A stretch of DNA of 64,000 nt from Pseudomonas paraeruginosa PA7 (GTDB lineage Bacteria > Pseudomonadota > Gammaproteobacteria > Pseudomonadales > Pseudomonadaceae). Shown here piece by piece: positions 55,966 to 64,000 of this stretch. The first letter of the stretch is position 1; each line of letters starts with the position of its first letter. Both the position numbers and the translations under genes were made by a program. The notes beneath the pieces were generated by a model. It searched no databases, was not told where the DNA came from, and saw only the letters and a list, made by a program, of their open reading frames with translations. The stretch lies in the NCBI RefSeq assembly GCF_000017205.1, contig NC_009656.1:4530001-4594000 (forward strand). Reading direction: 5' to 3'.

Positions 55966-57695
55966 GTATGGCCAAGATCAACCCGCAAGATCTGAAAGAC
56001 CGGCTACTTGCCCCTGGTTTTACCGCGCCGCCCAAGGTTCTGGAGCAGCTGTCGGACCCAGTCAGCGACACGCCCATGGTCCTGACGCTCGACCAGGTCC
56101 TCCCCTGGCACGATAACCCCCGGACCACTCGAAACCCGAAATACGATGAGTTGAAAGAATCGATCCGGCATCGAGGCCTCGATACGCCGCCACCAGTGAC
56201 TCGACGCCCTGGCGAAGACAAATACCGCATTCGCAACGGCGGAAACACTCGCCTGGAAATTCTCAACGAGCTCTACAAAGAGACCGGCGACGAGCGTTAC
56301 TTCCGCTTCAACTGCCTATTCCGCCCCTGGGATCAGCAGCGCGGCGAAATCATCGCGCTCACCGGTCACCTGGCCGAAAACGATTTGAAGGGCGACCTCA
56401 AGTTCATCGAGCGGGCCGTCGGCATTCAGAAAGCGAAAGCCTTGTATGAGGAGGAGAAAGGAGAACCGGTCGGCATCCGCGAGCTATCTCGGAAGCTCAC
56501 CGATGACGGCTATCCTGTTTCACCCTCACACATCAGCAAGATGTTGGATGCCGTTGAGATACTGCTGCCAGCCATCCCTGTGATGCTGTATTCGGGACTC
56601 GGCAAACCTCAAATCGAAAAACTCCTGTCACTCAGAAAGTCAGCCTCTTCCTGCTGGACACGTCTATACGCCGGCGAAGGCATCGACTTCGAGATGCTGT
56701 TCCAGGACACCCTGGCAATCTTCGACAGTAGCCCTGACGAATTCATATTCGACCGATTCCAGGACGAACTCATCGACCAGATGAAGCGTCCCTTGGGCCT
56801 GCGTTATGACCAGATCCTGCTCGAGATCACCAACGGGCAGCAGGAACAACGCCGCAGCACTCTGGTCGACCTGCCCACACCTGCCGGGCCACCTGAAATT
56901 CCACCAGTTGGGCAGGAAAACCCTGCTGCGTCGTCTACTGGGCAAGCACAAATACAGAGCCCCGCTACCGGCCTCCAAACGTCCAAGACCAAGAGCCCCC
57001 CGGGTACATCTACCCTGCCAGCTCCGCCGCCACCAGTCCAACAACAGCAACTGACCGACGAGGAGCGTGCAGCGGTCTTGGCAGGCCATATCGTGAGCCC
57101 GGTATCGACCAGGATCCAGCAGACTCGCCAACGGCTTGCCGGCCTTGAGGGTGAACATCTACCTGTCTTCGATGAAACAGCCCTGCAGGCAATCCCAGTG
57201 CAAGTCGGCGGTCTGCACCCGATCACCGACCTCTGGTACATCGAGCGGTCGATCGATACCCCCGAGATCTTGCGACAGCACATCGCTGACCTGGCTGAAG
57301 AGATCGCTCTGCACGTCGGCGCCCCAGGCGAGATCGTCAGGATCCAGGGCGGTGTGGGTTACACGTATCGCGAGCCCAATGAAGACCGTGAGATTACTGA
57401 TTCAGCGCTGCACCTCATGACGTTGCTTCAAGCGCTCAGCGGCCAGGTCCAAGTCGTTCTGAACACTCACGATCAACAGACCTGCCGCGATGCACTGGGT
57501 GAATTCCAGTTCTCAGCTGGCCTAGCTCAGTTGCTGCTGGGCCAACCCACCACAAGCGATCAGCCATCCAGCCAGGCAGGCCGTCTCAATGACGAAGCCC
57601 TGGTGAAACTGTTCCGGATCATTCGTCTTGCCCGACGCCTGGTTGACCTTGAGCTGCCGCCGACCGCCTTCGAGCAAGCAGCTACTGACCAGTGA
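55962..57695 (+). CDS. ParB-family partition protein of PFGI-1-type ICEs
   Basis: 577 residues. ParB N-terminal nuclease-like domain (LDQVLPWHDNPRTTRNPKYDELKESIRHRGLDTPPPVTRR...YRIRNGGNTRLEIL) with the GGNTR variant of the GERR loop, then an HTH (RELSRKLTDDGYPVSPSHISKMLDA). A long Pro/Gln linker leads to a C-terminal domain of ICE-specific type. It is the likely partner of Soj. The same gene follows dnaB in pKLC102-like elements. Confidence 0.87.
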   Translation: MSMAKINPQDLKDRLLAPGFTAPPKVLEQLSDPVSDTPMVLTLDQVLPWHDNPRTTRNPKYDELKESIRHRGLDTPPPVTRRPGEDKYRIRNGGNTRLEILNELYKETGDERYFRFNCLFRPWDQQRGEIIALTGHLAENDLKGDLKFIERAVGIQKAKALYEEEKGEPVGIRELSRKLTDDGYPVSPSHISKMLDAVEILLPAIPVMLYSGLGKPQIEKLLSLRKSASSCWTRLYAGEGIDFEMLFQDTLAIFDSSPDEFIFDRFQDELIDQMKRPLGLRYDQILLEITNGQQEQRRSTLVDLPTPAGPPEIPPVGQENPAASSTGQAQIQSPATGLQTSKTKSPPGTSTLPAPPPPVQQQQLTDEERAAVLAGHIVSPVSTRIQQTRQRLAGLEGEHLPVFDETALQAIPVQVGGLHPITDLWYIERSIDTPEILRQHIADLAEEIALHVGAPGEIVRIQGGVGYTYREPNEDREITDSALHLMTLLQALSGQVQVVLNTHDQQTCRDALGEFQFSAGLAQLLLGQPTTSDQPSSQAGRLNDEALVKLFRIIRLARRLVDLELPPTAFEQAATDQ

Positions 57696-57722
57696 TTTCG
57701 CACGATTTGGGGAGGGATCGAC

Positions 57723-58478
57723 ATGTCGAAGTCGTTGATCAATGAAGCGGTCCTGACGCAGGTGCTCAACCACCTGCGCAACGGCCAGCTCAGGCGTTGT
57801 GCCGAGATGGGGCTGCGGCCGGAGATTCTGGCTCAGCTCCAACAGCCTGCCGTCATGAGCATCCTGACCAATACCCCGGTTTCCTGGGTAGACGTCAGAG
57901 TGAACATCGACGTCATGGAGAAGATCCTGGCCACAGCCGAGCGCAGCGCGCAGGAAGACCTGCAGATCGAACGCGCACTGAAGCTGGGAGCCACCACAAC
58001 GATGATCCAGAGCTTTTTCGGTCTGTCGCCGGAGGACACCGCCACCAAGCGCTTGATGCTGGAGATCCACCCGCGCCGCGGTCGCTGGCGGCAGCTCGAT
58101 GAACAGATCGAGCGCCAGATTTGGTTCCGCTGGGAGCACCTGATGCATGAAAACCAGGTCCGCCTCGAGGACAGCATGGAGTTGCTGGACATCGCGATGA
58201 TCCTCACCGAGGAAATCAACGCCGGAATCGAACAAGACAGTCCAGAATTCATCAGCCTCGCCATTGTGTGGTCTCTCATCCAGAGCTGGTTGAAAGACAA
58301 CCTCTATCAACCAAACAGGAAAGGACAGGCCAAGCCCACCACCCTTTACCTGGCCAGCGTCAGCGCTCACCTCCCCTCGCCTGCGGCTCACCCGCCACAG
58401 AGTCCCGCCCTGGAGATTGAGCCTGCGCAGCAGCAACTCCTCAACCTGGTTCAGTCGGAAGGCGATACGACACCATGA
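57723..58478 (+). CDS. DUF2857/STY4526-family ICE protein
   Basis: 251 residues matching the DUF2857 family of PFGI-1 and SPI-7-type elements (LINEAVLTQVLNHLRNGQLRRCAEMGLRPEILAQLQQPAVMSILTNTPVSWVDVRVN). Helical, with an HTH-like segment. It lies 27 bp after parB and overlaps the replication gene by 4 bp. Thought to act in regulation or replication; not shown here. Confidence 0.78.
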   Translation: MSKSLINEAVLTQVLNHLRNGQLRRCAEMGLRPEILAQLQQPAVMSILTNTPVSWVDVRVNIDVMEKILATAERSAQEDLQIERALKLGATTTMIQSFFGLSPEDTATKRLMLEIHPRRGRWRQLDEQIERQIWFRWEHLMHENQVRLEDSMELLDIAMILTEEINAGIEQDSPEFISLAIVWSLIQSWLKDNLYQPNRKGQAKPTTLYLASVSAHLPSPAAHPPQSPALEIEPAQQQLLNLVQSEGDTTP

Positions 58479-59806
58479 CAATGAGGCTGTCGCGCTTTCC
58501 CATTTCGACCTTGCTGGACTCGGCCTCGGGACATCTCGAGGACCACTTGTTTAAGAAGCGGCTCGCTGCCGAAAGCGGCGAACCGCTGGCTCAACAATAT
58601 TCCGGTATCATTTTCAGCGGCAACCCGCATGAAACCGTTCCTCGGCGCCTGCTGCTGGATAAACGCCTCACCCCGCTGGAGCGGAACTGCTGGCAAGTGT
58701 TCCGCCTGCTCATCAACGACGACGGGCTGACCGCGTTCCCGACATACGAGCAACTACGCCCCTACCTCGGTATGCAGCCGGGCAAGATCGCCTCGCGCGA
58801 AACCATCGCCAAGGCACTCACGGTCCTTCGTCTGACCCGCTGGCTCAGCCTCGGCCGACGCCTACGCAACGACCTCAACGGACAGGTCCAGGGCAACGTT
58901 TACATCCTTCACGACGAGCCTGTCTCTCCAGCCGAAGCCTTGGAGCTGGACACCGACTACATGCAGTTGCTGAGCCAATCCACCGGCCACGGCAACCGAG
59001 CCATACGCGAAATCGGGCAGATCATCTGGCGGGAGTTCAGGGATGACCCGGACGTGGGTCGCCGCCTCCCAACCCATCTGGAGAAGCTCGAGGGACGATT
59101 GAACCACCAGCAATGGGCTATCGATAGTCAGCTCGAAGCGGATCCAGCGGCAGAGTTCGGCATCCGAACTCTGCCCGATCTACCTCATTCAACCCCGAGT
59201 TCGGATGCCGAACTCAGTGAAATCAGCAACAAGCAATGCGCTTTACCGCTGAGTTCGGATGCCGAACCCAGACAGAATCCGCCGAGTACGCCCTTGGTTC
59301 GGATGCCGAACTCATATAGTACGTATACATACAAACAAGATTCTGTATGTAAAAAGCCAGTACAACCGCGAGCACGCGAGGACGCACATCCGAACTGGCA
59401 GGATCTCCTGAACGGACTGGAGGCCGAGCAACGGATCCAAGCCGTAAGCGCGCTCCGACGGGTGTCGGAGGATCTTCGGCTACCCATCATCGAGCAGTGG
59501 CAGCACCGATGTGCCGGCGGAACCGTCGGCAATCCGTTCGGCTACCTCATGACGCTCATCCAGCGTGCAGTCCAGGGCAAGTTCAACGCTTCTTGGACTC
59601 CGGAAGAACCGGCTGAGCGAACCATCCCCGCAACGGAACGCCCCATTCGTGCTCCGGCACCATCAAGCCCCATAGCGCCTACACAGCCTCAGGTCCAGCC
59701 CAGGGGGGATACCCGGACAGGGAGCGAGGTCCTCAGCCGGCTCAAGGACCTCATTCGGCCCAGGCACGGATCGAGCGTGCCATCCGAGCGGGGTGATGAG
59801 CCATGA
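58475..59806 (+). CDS. STY4528-family island replication protein
   Basis: 443 residues. The N-terminal part (LTPLERNCWQVFRLLINDDGLTAFPTYEQLRPYLGMQPGKIASRETIAKALTVLRLTRWLSL) looks like a winged-helix initiator domain; the C-terminal part (NWQDLLNGLEAEQRIQAVSALRRVSEDLRLPIIEQWQHRCAGGTVGNPFGYLMTLIQRA) is conserved in the family. The linker between them, about residues 227-295, is encoded by DNA with four inverted repeats and an AT-rich stretch. It is followed at once by the 57-bp repeat array. Likely the initiator of the element. Confidence 0.82.
   Translation: MTMRLSRFPISTLLDSASGHLEDHLFKKRLAAESGEPLAQQYSGIIFSGNPHETVPRRLLLDKRLTPLERNCWQVFRLLINDDGLTAFPTYEQLRPYLGMQPGKIASRETIAKALTVLRLTRWLSLGRRLRNDLNGQVQGNVYILHDEPVSPAEALELDTDYMQLLSQSTGHGNRAIREIGQIIWREFRDDPDVGRRLPTHLEKLEGRLNHQQWAIDSQLEADPAAEFGIRTLPDLPHSTPSSDAELSEISNKQCALPLSSDAEPRQNPPSTPLVRMPNSYSTYTYKQDSVCKKPVQPRAREDAHPNWQDLLNGLEAEQRIQAVSALRRVSEDLRLPIIEQWQHRCAGGTVGNPFGYLMTLIQRAVQGKFNASWTPEEPAERTIPATERPIRAPAPSSPIAPTQPQVQPRGDTRTGSEVLSRLKDLIRPRHGSSVPSERGDEP
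59155..59358. repeat. Four 15-bp inverted repeats plus AT-rich stretch inside the replication gene
   Basis: GTTCGGATGCCGAAC or its complement occurs at 59155-59169, 59199-59213, 59253-59267 and 59297-59311, with starts 44, 54 and 44 bp apart. Directly after comes an AT-rich stretch (59313-59358) with a TACATAC...GTATGTA inverted repeat. Looks like iterons with a DNA-unwinding element. Confidence 0.7.
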
Positions 59807-59873
59807 GAAAGTCTCGGTCGGGCGTCGTGTTTTTTAGTGTTGCGGCCCGCATCACTCTGCCAAGGAACGACCT

Positions 59874-60158
59874 CGGCGCCGACGGCAAGCTGGGTGTTTC
59901 CACTGGAAACACTCTGCCAAGGATCGACCTCGGCGCCGGCGGCGAGTTGGGTGTTGCCACTGGCAACACTCCGCCAGGACCTGGCCTCGGCGCCGCCGGT
60001 GCGTTTGGTGTTTCGGCCCGAAACACTCTGCCAAGGATCGACCTCGGCGCCGGCGGCGAGTTGGGTGTTGCCACTGGCAACACTCCGCCAGGACCTGGCC
60101 TCGGCGCCGCCGGTGCGTTTGGTGTTTCGGCCCGAAACACTCTGCCAAAGCGAGACAT
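59874..60158. repeat. oriV-type 57-bp repeat array A
   Basis: Five full 57-bp units start at 59874, 59931, 59988, 60045 and 60102 with CGGCGCC; a degenerate unit precedes (59817-59873) and a partial follows. Each unit carries a palindrome at offset 20-38. The 114-bp pair 59931-60044 is repeated almost exactly at 60045-60158. pKLC102 is known to have 57-bp repeats as its oriV. Confidence 0.88.
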
Positions 60159-60182
60159 CACCACACACGAGGAACTCAAACA

Positions 60183-60422
60183 ATGTTCTTGAGCATGGCC
60201 CCTTTCTTTTTGGTCGTTCTCGTTCTTTCTGCACTTTTTACAGATGCGTGGAACGACCGAGAACTCAGGCTGTTGTTAATGCTGACCGTGTTCGGGTATT
60301 CACTAACCGTGTTGACCATTACGGTTGAGATGTATCGCTTTGAAATGGCAGAAAAAGCGATGTGGGGAGCTTCATGCAACAAAGCCAACTACATGAACTG
60401 CCAACCAGATTACCAACGGTAG
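60183..60422 (+). CDS. Small membrane protein between the oriV arrays
   Basis: 79 residues with two hydrophobic helices (APFFLVVLVLSALFTDAW and LLLMLTVFGYSLTVLTITVEMY) and a Cys-containing tail. Ribosome site GAGGAA. The DNA is AT-rich and non-repetitive, in sharp contrast to the GC-rich arrays on both sides. No family recognised. Confidence 0.55.
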   Translation: MFLSMAPFFLVVLVLSALFTDAWNDRELRLLLMLTVFGYSLTVLTITVEMYRFEMAEKAMWGASCNKANYMNCQPDYQR

Positions 60423-60434
60423 AGATACCCAAGT

Positions 60435-60905
60435 CGGCGCCAACGGCAAGATGAGTGTTTCCACTGGAACCACTCCACCAGGTCCTGGCCTCGGCGCCGG
60501 CGGCAAGCTGGGTGTTGCGGCCCGAAACACTCTGCCAAGGATCGACCTCAGCGCCGACGGCGAGCTGGGTGTTTCCACTGGAAACACTCTGCCAAGGATC
60601 GACCTCGGCGCCGGCGGCGAGTTGGGTGGTTCCACTGGAACCACTTCACCAGGAACTGACTTCGGCGCCGACGGCAAGCTGGGTGTTTCCACTGGAAACA
60701 CTCTGCCAAGGATCGACCTCGGCGCCGGCGGCGAGTTGGGTGGTTCCACTGGAACCACTTCACCAGGAACTGACTTCGGCGCCGACGGCGAGTTGGGTGA
60801 TTCGGCCCGAAACACTCTGCCAGGTCCTGGCCTCGGCGCCGCCGGCGAACTGGGTGTTGCCACTGGCAACAGTCCGCTAGGACCTGGCCTCGGCGCCGAG
60901 GGCTA
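60435..60905. repeat. oriV-type 57-bp repeat array B
   Basis: Eight full units start at 60435, 60492, 60549 (one mismatch in the core), 60606, 60663, 60720, 60777 and 60834, and a partial unit at 60891. Palindrome variants alternate. The 114-bp block 60549-60662 is repeated at 60663-60776. With array A the total is 13 full units plus partials, close to the 16 reported for pKLC102. Confidence 0.88.
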
Positions 60906-60937
60906 TCAACCTCTCCCACTCAATAGGAACCGAAAAG

Positions 60938-61135
60938 ATGTGCGACTCAATCGTGTATGCCCCTATGGACGAACTCGAATTCGAGCGGCTGCTAGGGCTG
61001 GCAACCCTATTCAACGACAACGATGAATGGCCTATCGACTTTACGGAGCTGCAGGAACTGAGCGAGCTGCTCGGCAAGCTCAAAAGTTGCGTCGACGTAG
61101 CGATAGACAACGCCCCTGAGGGGGCCAAGAGCTGA
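60938..61135 (+). CDS. Small acidic protein of unknown function
   Basis: 65 residues (MCDSIVYAPMDELEFERLLGLATLFNDNDEWPIDFTELQELSELLGKLKSCVDVAID), helical and acidic. Ribosome site TAGGAA. First gene after the origin arrays. No family recognised. Confidence 0.6.
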   Translation: MCDSIVYAPMDELEFERLLGLATLFNDNDEWPIDFTELQELSELLGKLKSCVDVAIDNAPEGAKS

Positions 61136-61291
61136 AGGAAGCCAACCTCCATGAGCCGCAAGCGGGATGATGATGAACCCGCACTGCCAGCGGAAATACC
61201 CCAGCGGCGAACCATGTATTTCCTACTGCGCGCTCCTACCCCGATCAGCACGATGTGGCCGAACCCCTTCCCTATAAAGGAACCCTGCACC

Positions 61292-62020
61292 ATGGCTGAA
61301 ACCCATCGGCTTCAGATCGGCTCTCTCCGCAGCGATGTCGCCCTGACGCTTCACACCTATCACGCCGCCCGCATCTGGACAGGCCGGCAGAAGTCGGATG
61401 CCAAGCACAGCATCCTCGGCCTCTCCGGCTTCTGCGCCTACGTGAATCGCATGCACCGCGGGGCAGCACTGGACGATCCGTACTCCGACTGGTGGCTGGT
61501 TCAGATCGAAGAGAAAGTCGAGAGCTGCCAAGCCGCACTCAAGGCCATCGACCAGCGACTGGATGACGTCATGGCCAAGCTGCCCGCGACCCTCGATATC
61601 TCCGAGAACCTGTCCGTCACACCGGTCAAGGTCCCGTTGTTCATCTCCAACCCTCTCGGCTTCAAGGCAGTCTATCTCCTGACCAACTACGACGAACTCG
61701 CCCGTCGAATCCTGCTGGCCCAGCACGTCGGACTGGTCGGTCGCCGCGACATGGAGGTCTGGCTCGACGAAGGTGCGTCGGTGCTGCGCAGCCTCTTTGG
61801 TCTGGCCCAGAGCTACCAGTTCTCGGGGGCCACTCGCGACGACTTCGCCGCAAACAATGCTCGCGCCGAAGCCGCGCGGAAGATGTACGAGAAGTTCGGC
61901 GAGATCCCGCAGGACATCCTGGAGGGCACCCGACGCTCGAACTTCGCTCCGCCGATCACCCGAGGCCGCTCTGACGGTGATGCCGATGATGACGCTGACC
62001 GTGTTGAGCTTGAGGACTGA
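61292..62020 (+). CDS. PFL_4669-family ICE protein
   Basis: 242 residues from ATG 61292 (MAETHRLQIGSLRSDVALTLHTYHAARIWTGRQ), matching the TIGR03761 family of PFGI-1-type ICEs, function unknown. An in-frame ATG at 61151 with AAGGAAG would add 47 residues of less typical composition; the shorter start is preferred but not certain. Mainly helical. Confidence 0.72.
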   Translation: MAETHRLQIGSLRSDVALTLHTYHAARIWTGRQKSDAKHSILGLSGFCAYVNRMHRGAALDDPYSDWWLVQIEEKVESCQAALKAIDQRLDDVMAKLPATLDISENLSVTPVKVPLFISNPLGFKAVYLLTNYDELARRILLAQHVGLVGRRDMEVWLDEGASVLRSLFGLAQSYQFSGATRDDFAANNARAEAARKMYEKFGEIPQDILEGTRRSNFAPPITRGRSDGDADDDADRVELED

Positions 62021-62025
62021 TCGGA

Positions 62026-62574
62026 ATGCGGCAGCTCGATAAGGACCAGCAAGGCGCTCTGCAACAAAGTGCCTTCCGCCCACTGCAACAAACTGCCTTC
62101 CAGGCGCTGCAACACAGTGCCTCACTAAAAGGCCTTTTAAAGCCTTTTAAAGGTAAGGGGGAGCTGGCCCAGTTGGCGGAGCAGTGCGAAGTCCTGGAGC
62201 AGGGATTGCTTGAACTTGCCCAGCGATTGCTGGCCCAGGTTCGTCGCCCGCCCTTCACTCTTCTGCCCGCCCGACTCATCGAGCAGCGCACATCCGCCCG
62301 CACCACCTTTCTTCGCTGGCAGCACATTGCAACCCGGCGGATGGGCGTCGGGGTGTGGGCGGAAATGCTGCGCCAGGACAAGACCCCGGAATACCTGCTG
62401 CAAGACCTCTACCAGATGGAGCTGCAGCGCATCACCCTCAACATGCAGATCAGCTTGATCCACTCCATCGGCAAGCAGGCCGCCGAGTGTGCGGAAAAGA
62501 TGGGCCAGGCCGAGGCCGAGTTCATGGGCCGACTGCAGCAGAGTCAGACCCGCCCTGGTTCCGTGGGCATGTAG
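62026..62574 (+). CDS. DUF3158-family ICE protein
   Basis: 182 residues, helical (LAQLAEQCEVLEQGLLELAQRLLAQVRRPPFTLLPARLIEQRTSARTTFLRWQ), in the usual place after the PFL_4669-family gene, 5 bp downstream. An N-terminal Gln/Phe-rich repeat (ALQQSAFRPLQQTAFQALQHSA) reflects a repeat in the DNA. Function unknown. Confidence 0.72.
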   Translation: MRQLDKDQQGALQQSAFRPLQQTAFQALQHSASLKGLLKPFKGKGELAQLAEQCEVLEQGLLELAQRLLAQVRRPPFTLLPARLIEQRTSARTTFLRWQHIATRRMGVGVWAEMLRQDKTPEYLLQDLYQMELQRITLNMQISLIHSIGKQAAECAEKMGQAEAEFMGRLQQSQTRPGSVGM

Positions 62575-62621
62575 CTGTACCGCTCTACCTTCGACGAAAC
62601 GATCACCAACGGAGAGAAAAC

Positions 62622-63452
62622 ATGAGCAACATCAGCAGCAAGACCGTTTCCAACACCAAAGCCCAGCCCTCCACCGAGGTCAGCGTCGAGATCATCGGCG
62701 GCAAGCCCACCACGACCAGCCTCGACGTCGCCAAGCATTTTCGGAAGAGGCACGACAACGTGTTACGGGATATCAAAAACTTGGAATGTCCCGAGGATTT
62801 TGCACTCCTCAATTTTGAGGAGTGTTCCCGCACGGGAGCGAACAACAGGCCAGAGCCATACGTGCGCATGACTCGCGACGGCTTCACCCTTCTCTGCATG
62901 GGGTTCACTGGCAAGGAAGCTATGCACTGGAAGGTCGCTTACATCAACGCCTTCAACAAGATGGAACAGGCGATCATCGAGCAACCCGAGATCCTCAGCC
63001 ACAACCACCTGCTCCAGTTCGCTATCAAGACCCTCGACCTGATGCGCGACCACACCCTCGGCGAGCCGGCCCGACCCAGGACAGAACAGGTCGTATGCAA
63101 CTACCTGGCCGTCGAGTCCTTGGACGCGGCGAATCCCGAGCAGATCAAGCAGGCCCTGAACTTCCTCCAGGGGCAGATCATCGGTGAAGGTGTGGCCGCC
63201 AAGTCCTTGCCCAGCGTGGCCGGCTCCTCCATCGCCAAGGACCTGCTCTACGGCTTGCTGCGCTCCGCTCATGACGCGGAGCTGCTGTTCAACTCCCTTT
63301 ACGACAGCGGCGTCGAAAAGCTGGCCAGCGAAGTGTTCAAGGAGCACATGGCCAACACCTTGGCTGCAACGTCTCGGCAAACCCGTGAACTGCTCGGGTA
63401 CGTGGCCAGCCGCGCCACTCGCTCCCCCTTCAAACCACGCTCCACCCACTAA
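62622..63452 (+). CDS. Rha-family phage-type regulatory protein
   Basis: 276 residues from ATG 62622 (ribosome site GGAGAG). The N-terminal Rha domain (TTTSLDVAKHFRKRHDNVLRDIKNLECPEDFALLNFEE...MTRDGFTLLCMGFTGKEAMHWKVAYINAFNKME) is followed by a helical part of its own. Rha of phage phi80 interferes with growth in hosts lacking IHF. Its role in an ICE is likely regulatory. The 29-bp gap leads to ssb. Confidence 0.83.
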   Translation: MSNISSKTVSNTKAQPSTEVSVEIIGGKPTTTSLDVAKHFRKRHDNVLRDIKNLECPEDFALLNFEECSRTGANNRPEPYVRMTRDGFTLLCMGFTGKEAMHWKVAYINAFNKMEQAIIEQPEILSHNHLLQFAIKTLDLMRDHTLGEPARPRTEQVVCNYLAVESLDAANPEQIKQALNFLQGQIIGEGVAAKSLPSVAGSSIAKDLLYGLLRSAHDAELLFNSLYDSGVEKLASEVFKEHMANTLAATSRQTRELLGYVASRATRSPFKPRSTH

Positions 63453-63481
63453 CCCCCGACTCAACCGACTGGAGATTCATC

Positions 63482-63970
63482 ATGGCTACCCCCGTCTTCT
63501 GGGAAGGCAACATCGGCTCGGCGCCGGAGCACCGCAGCTTCCCCAACGGCAACAATCCCCCGCGGCAGTTGCTGCGTCTCAACGTGATGTTCGACAACTC
63601 GATTCCCGATGGCCAGGGTGGCTACAAGGATCGCGGCGGCTTCTGGTGCAGCGTCGAGTGGTGGCATCAGGATGCCCAGCGTTTCGCCGAACTGTTCGCG
63701 AAAGGTATGCGCGTCAAGGTCGAAGGCCGGGCGATCATGGACCGCTGGCCGGACAAAGAGTCTGGCGAAGAAGTACAGGCGCTGAAGGTCGAAGCCTCGC
63801 GCATTTCCATCCTTCCGCATCGCCTGGCCGAGGTCACCCTGTTGCCGTCTACCAACGGCCAGTCGACACAACATCAGCAGTCTCGGCAGGTGCCGCCGCA
63901 ACCTGCTCAGCAGGATGCGCAATCGCAGCAGGACTACGACAGCGCCTTCGACGACGACATCCCCATGTAA
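63482..63970 (+). CDS. ssb: Single-stranded DNA-binding protein
   Basis: 162 residues. OB-fold of the ICE SSB type (VFWEGNIGSAPEHRSFPNG...LRLNVMFDNS...FWCSVEWWHQDAQRFAELFAKGMRVKVEGR), a Gln-rich linker and the acidic tail DDDIPM, which docks replication and repair partners (DDDIPF in most SSBs). It protects ssDNA during transfer and replication. The last 30 bases of the window hold nothing. Confidence 0.9.
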   Translation: MATPVFWEGNIGSAPEHRSFPNGNNPPRQLLRLNVMFDNSIPDGQGGYKDRGGFWCSVEWWHQDAQRFAELFAKGMRVKVEGRAIMDRWPDKESGEEVQALKVEASRISILPHRLAEVTLLPSTNGQSTQHQQSRQVPPQPAQQDAQSQQDYDSAFDDDIPM

Positions 63971-64000
63971 CAGGCGGCTTAATTTTTGGCCGCCCATTCG

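Noticed and set aside
59817..60905. CRISPR-like array
   Set aside because: Units touch each other with no spacers, and no cas gene is near.
59803..61026. Several long repetitive reading frames on both strands across the 57-bp arrays, coding for 19-residue repeats
   Set aside because: 57 is a multiple of three and the units lack stops in several frames, so open frames arise on both strands without selection. The start sites lack support and the DNA explains the pattern.

Overview
The window is Pseudomonas aeruginosa DNA. The left 14.4 kb is recognisable core genome: the start of the quinolone operon (pqsA, pqsB, 5' part of pqsC), ogt, the cupC fimbrial cluster and the phosphotransfer gene hptA. 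The rest is accessory DNA of the kind that fills the tRNA-Lys(UUU) insertion locus next to this core block.

Layout. 1-2849: pqsCBA on the minus strand, with an inverted-repeat PqsR box and a las/rhl box upstream. 3379-3897: ogt. 3966-8991: cupC pilin, chaperone, usher and a two-domain adhesin. 9500-13391: hptA, and divergent from it a hybrid sensor kinase that ends in a receiver and lacks its own phosphotransfer domain. 13480-14438: a truncated gene head to head with an intact paralogue of unknown function. 14571-19907: a four-gene oxidoreductase operon (quinone oxidoreductase, zinc alcohol dehydrogenase, periplasmic NTF2-like protein, GMC oxidoreductase) with a divergent LysR regulator. 19908-20773: no gene, but degenerate repeats of about 20 bp that look like a transposon end. 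20774-27881: a Fur-box-preceded operon for ferric-siderophore uptake (small protein, AraC regulator, two ABC half-transporters, TonB receptor). 28496-32344: AT-richer patchwork (LprI-like protein, Tat-exported hydrolase, hydroxyacyl-CoA-type dehydrogenase, LysR). 32344-33255: a left-truncated IS3-family element. 33274-39627: a three-gene Shango anti-phage operon. 40189-43388: MobH relaxase and tyrosine integrase, the terminal pair of a PAPI-1/pKLC102-type integrative conjugative element (ICE).

At 43758-43802 lies a 45-bp copy of the 3' end of tRNA-Lys(UUU), an attachment site. To its right a second PAPI-1/pKLC102-type element starts with soj and runs off the window. Its genes are nearly all on the plus strand and overlap or touch: partition (soj, ParB), replication (DnaB, STY4528-like replication protein, SSB), chromatin and modification proteins (YejK, Dam, an Arc-type protein), and unknown ICE genes. 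The order integrase - att - soj is what a tandem array of two elements, or a circular form, would give.

The most unusual DNA is in the second element: (1) two arrays of 57-bp repeats around a small membrane-protein gene, matching what is known of the pKLC102 oriV, each unit holding a palindrome whose arms co-vary; (2) four copies of a 15-bp inverted repeat plus an AT-rich stretch inside the replication-protein gene, in the position that ori occupies in phage lambda O; (3) one hairpin-plus-Shine-Dalgarno leader in front of three separate genes, and a hairpin that buries the Shine-Dalgarno of soj; (4) two convergent gene pairs with shared leaders whose 3' ends overlap antisense by more than 200 bp.
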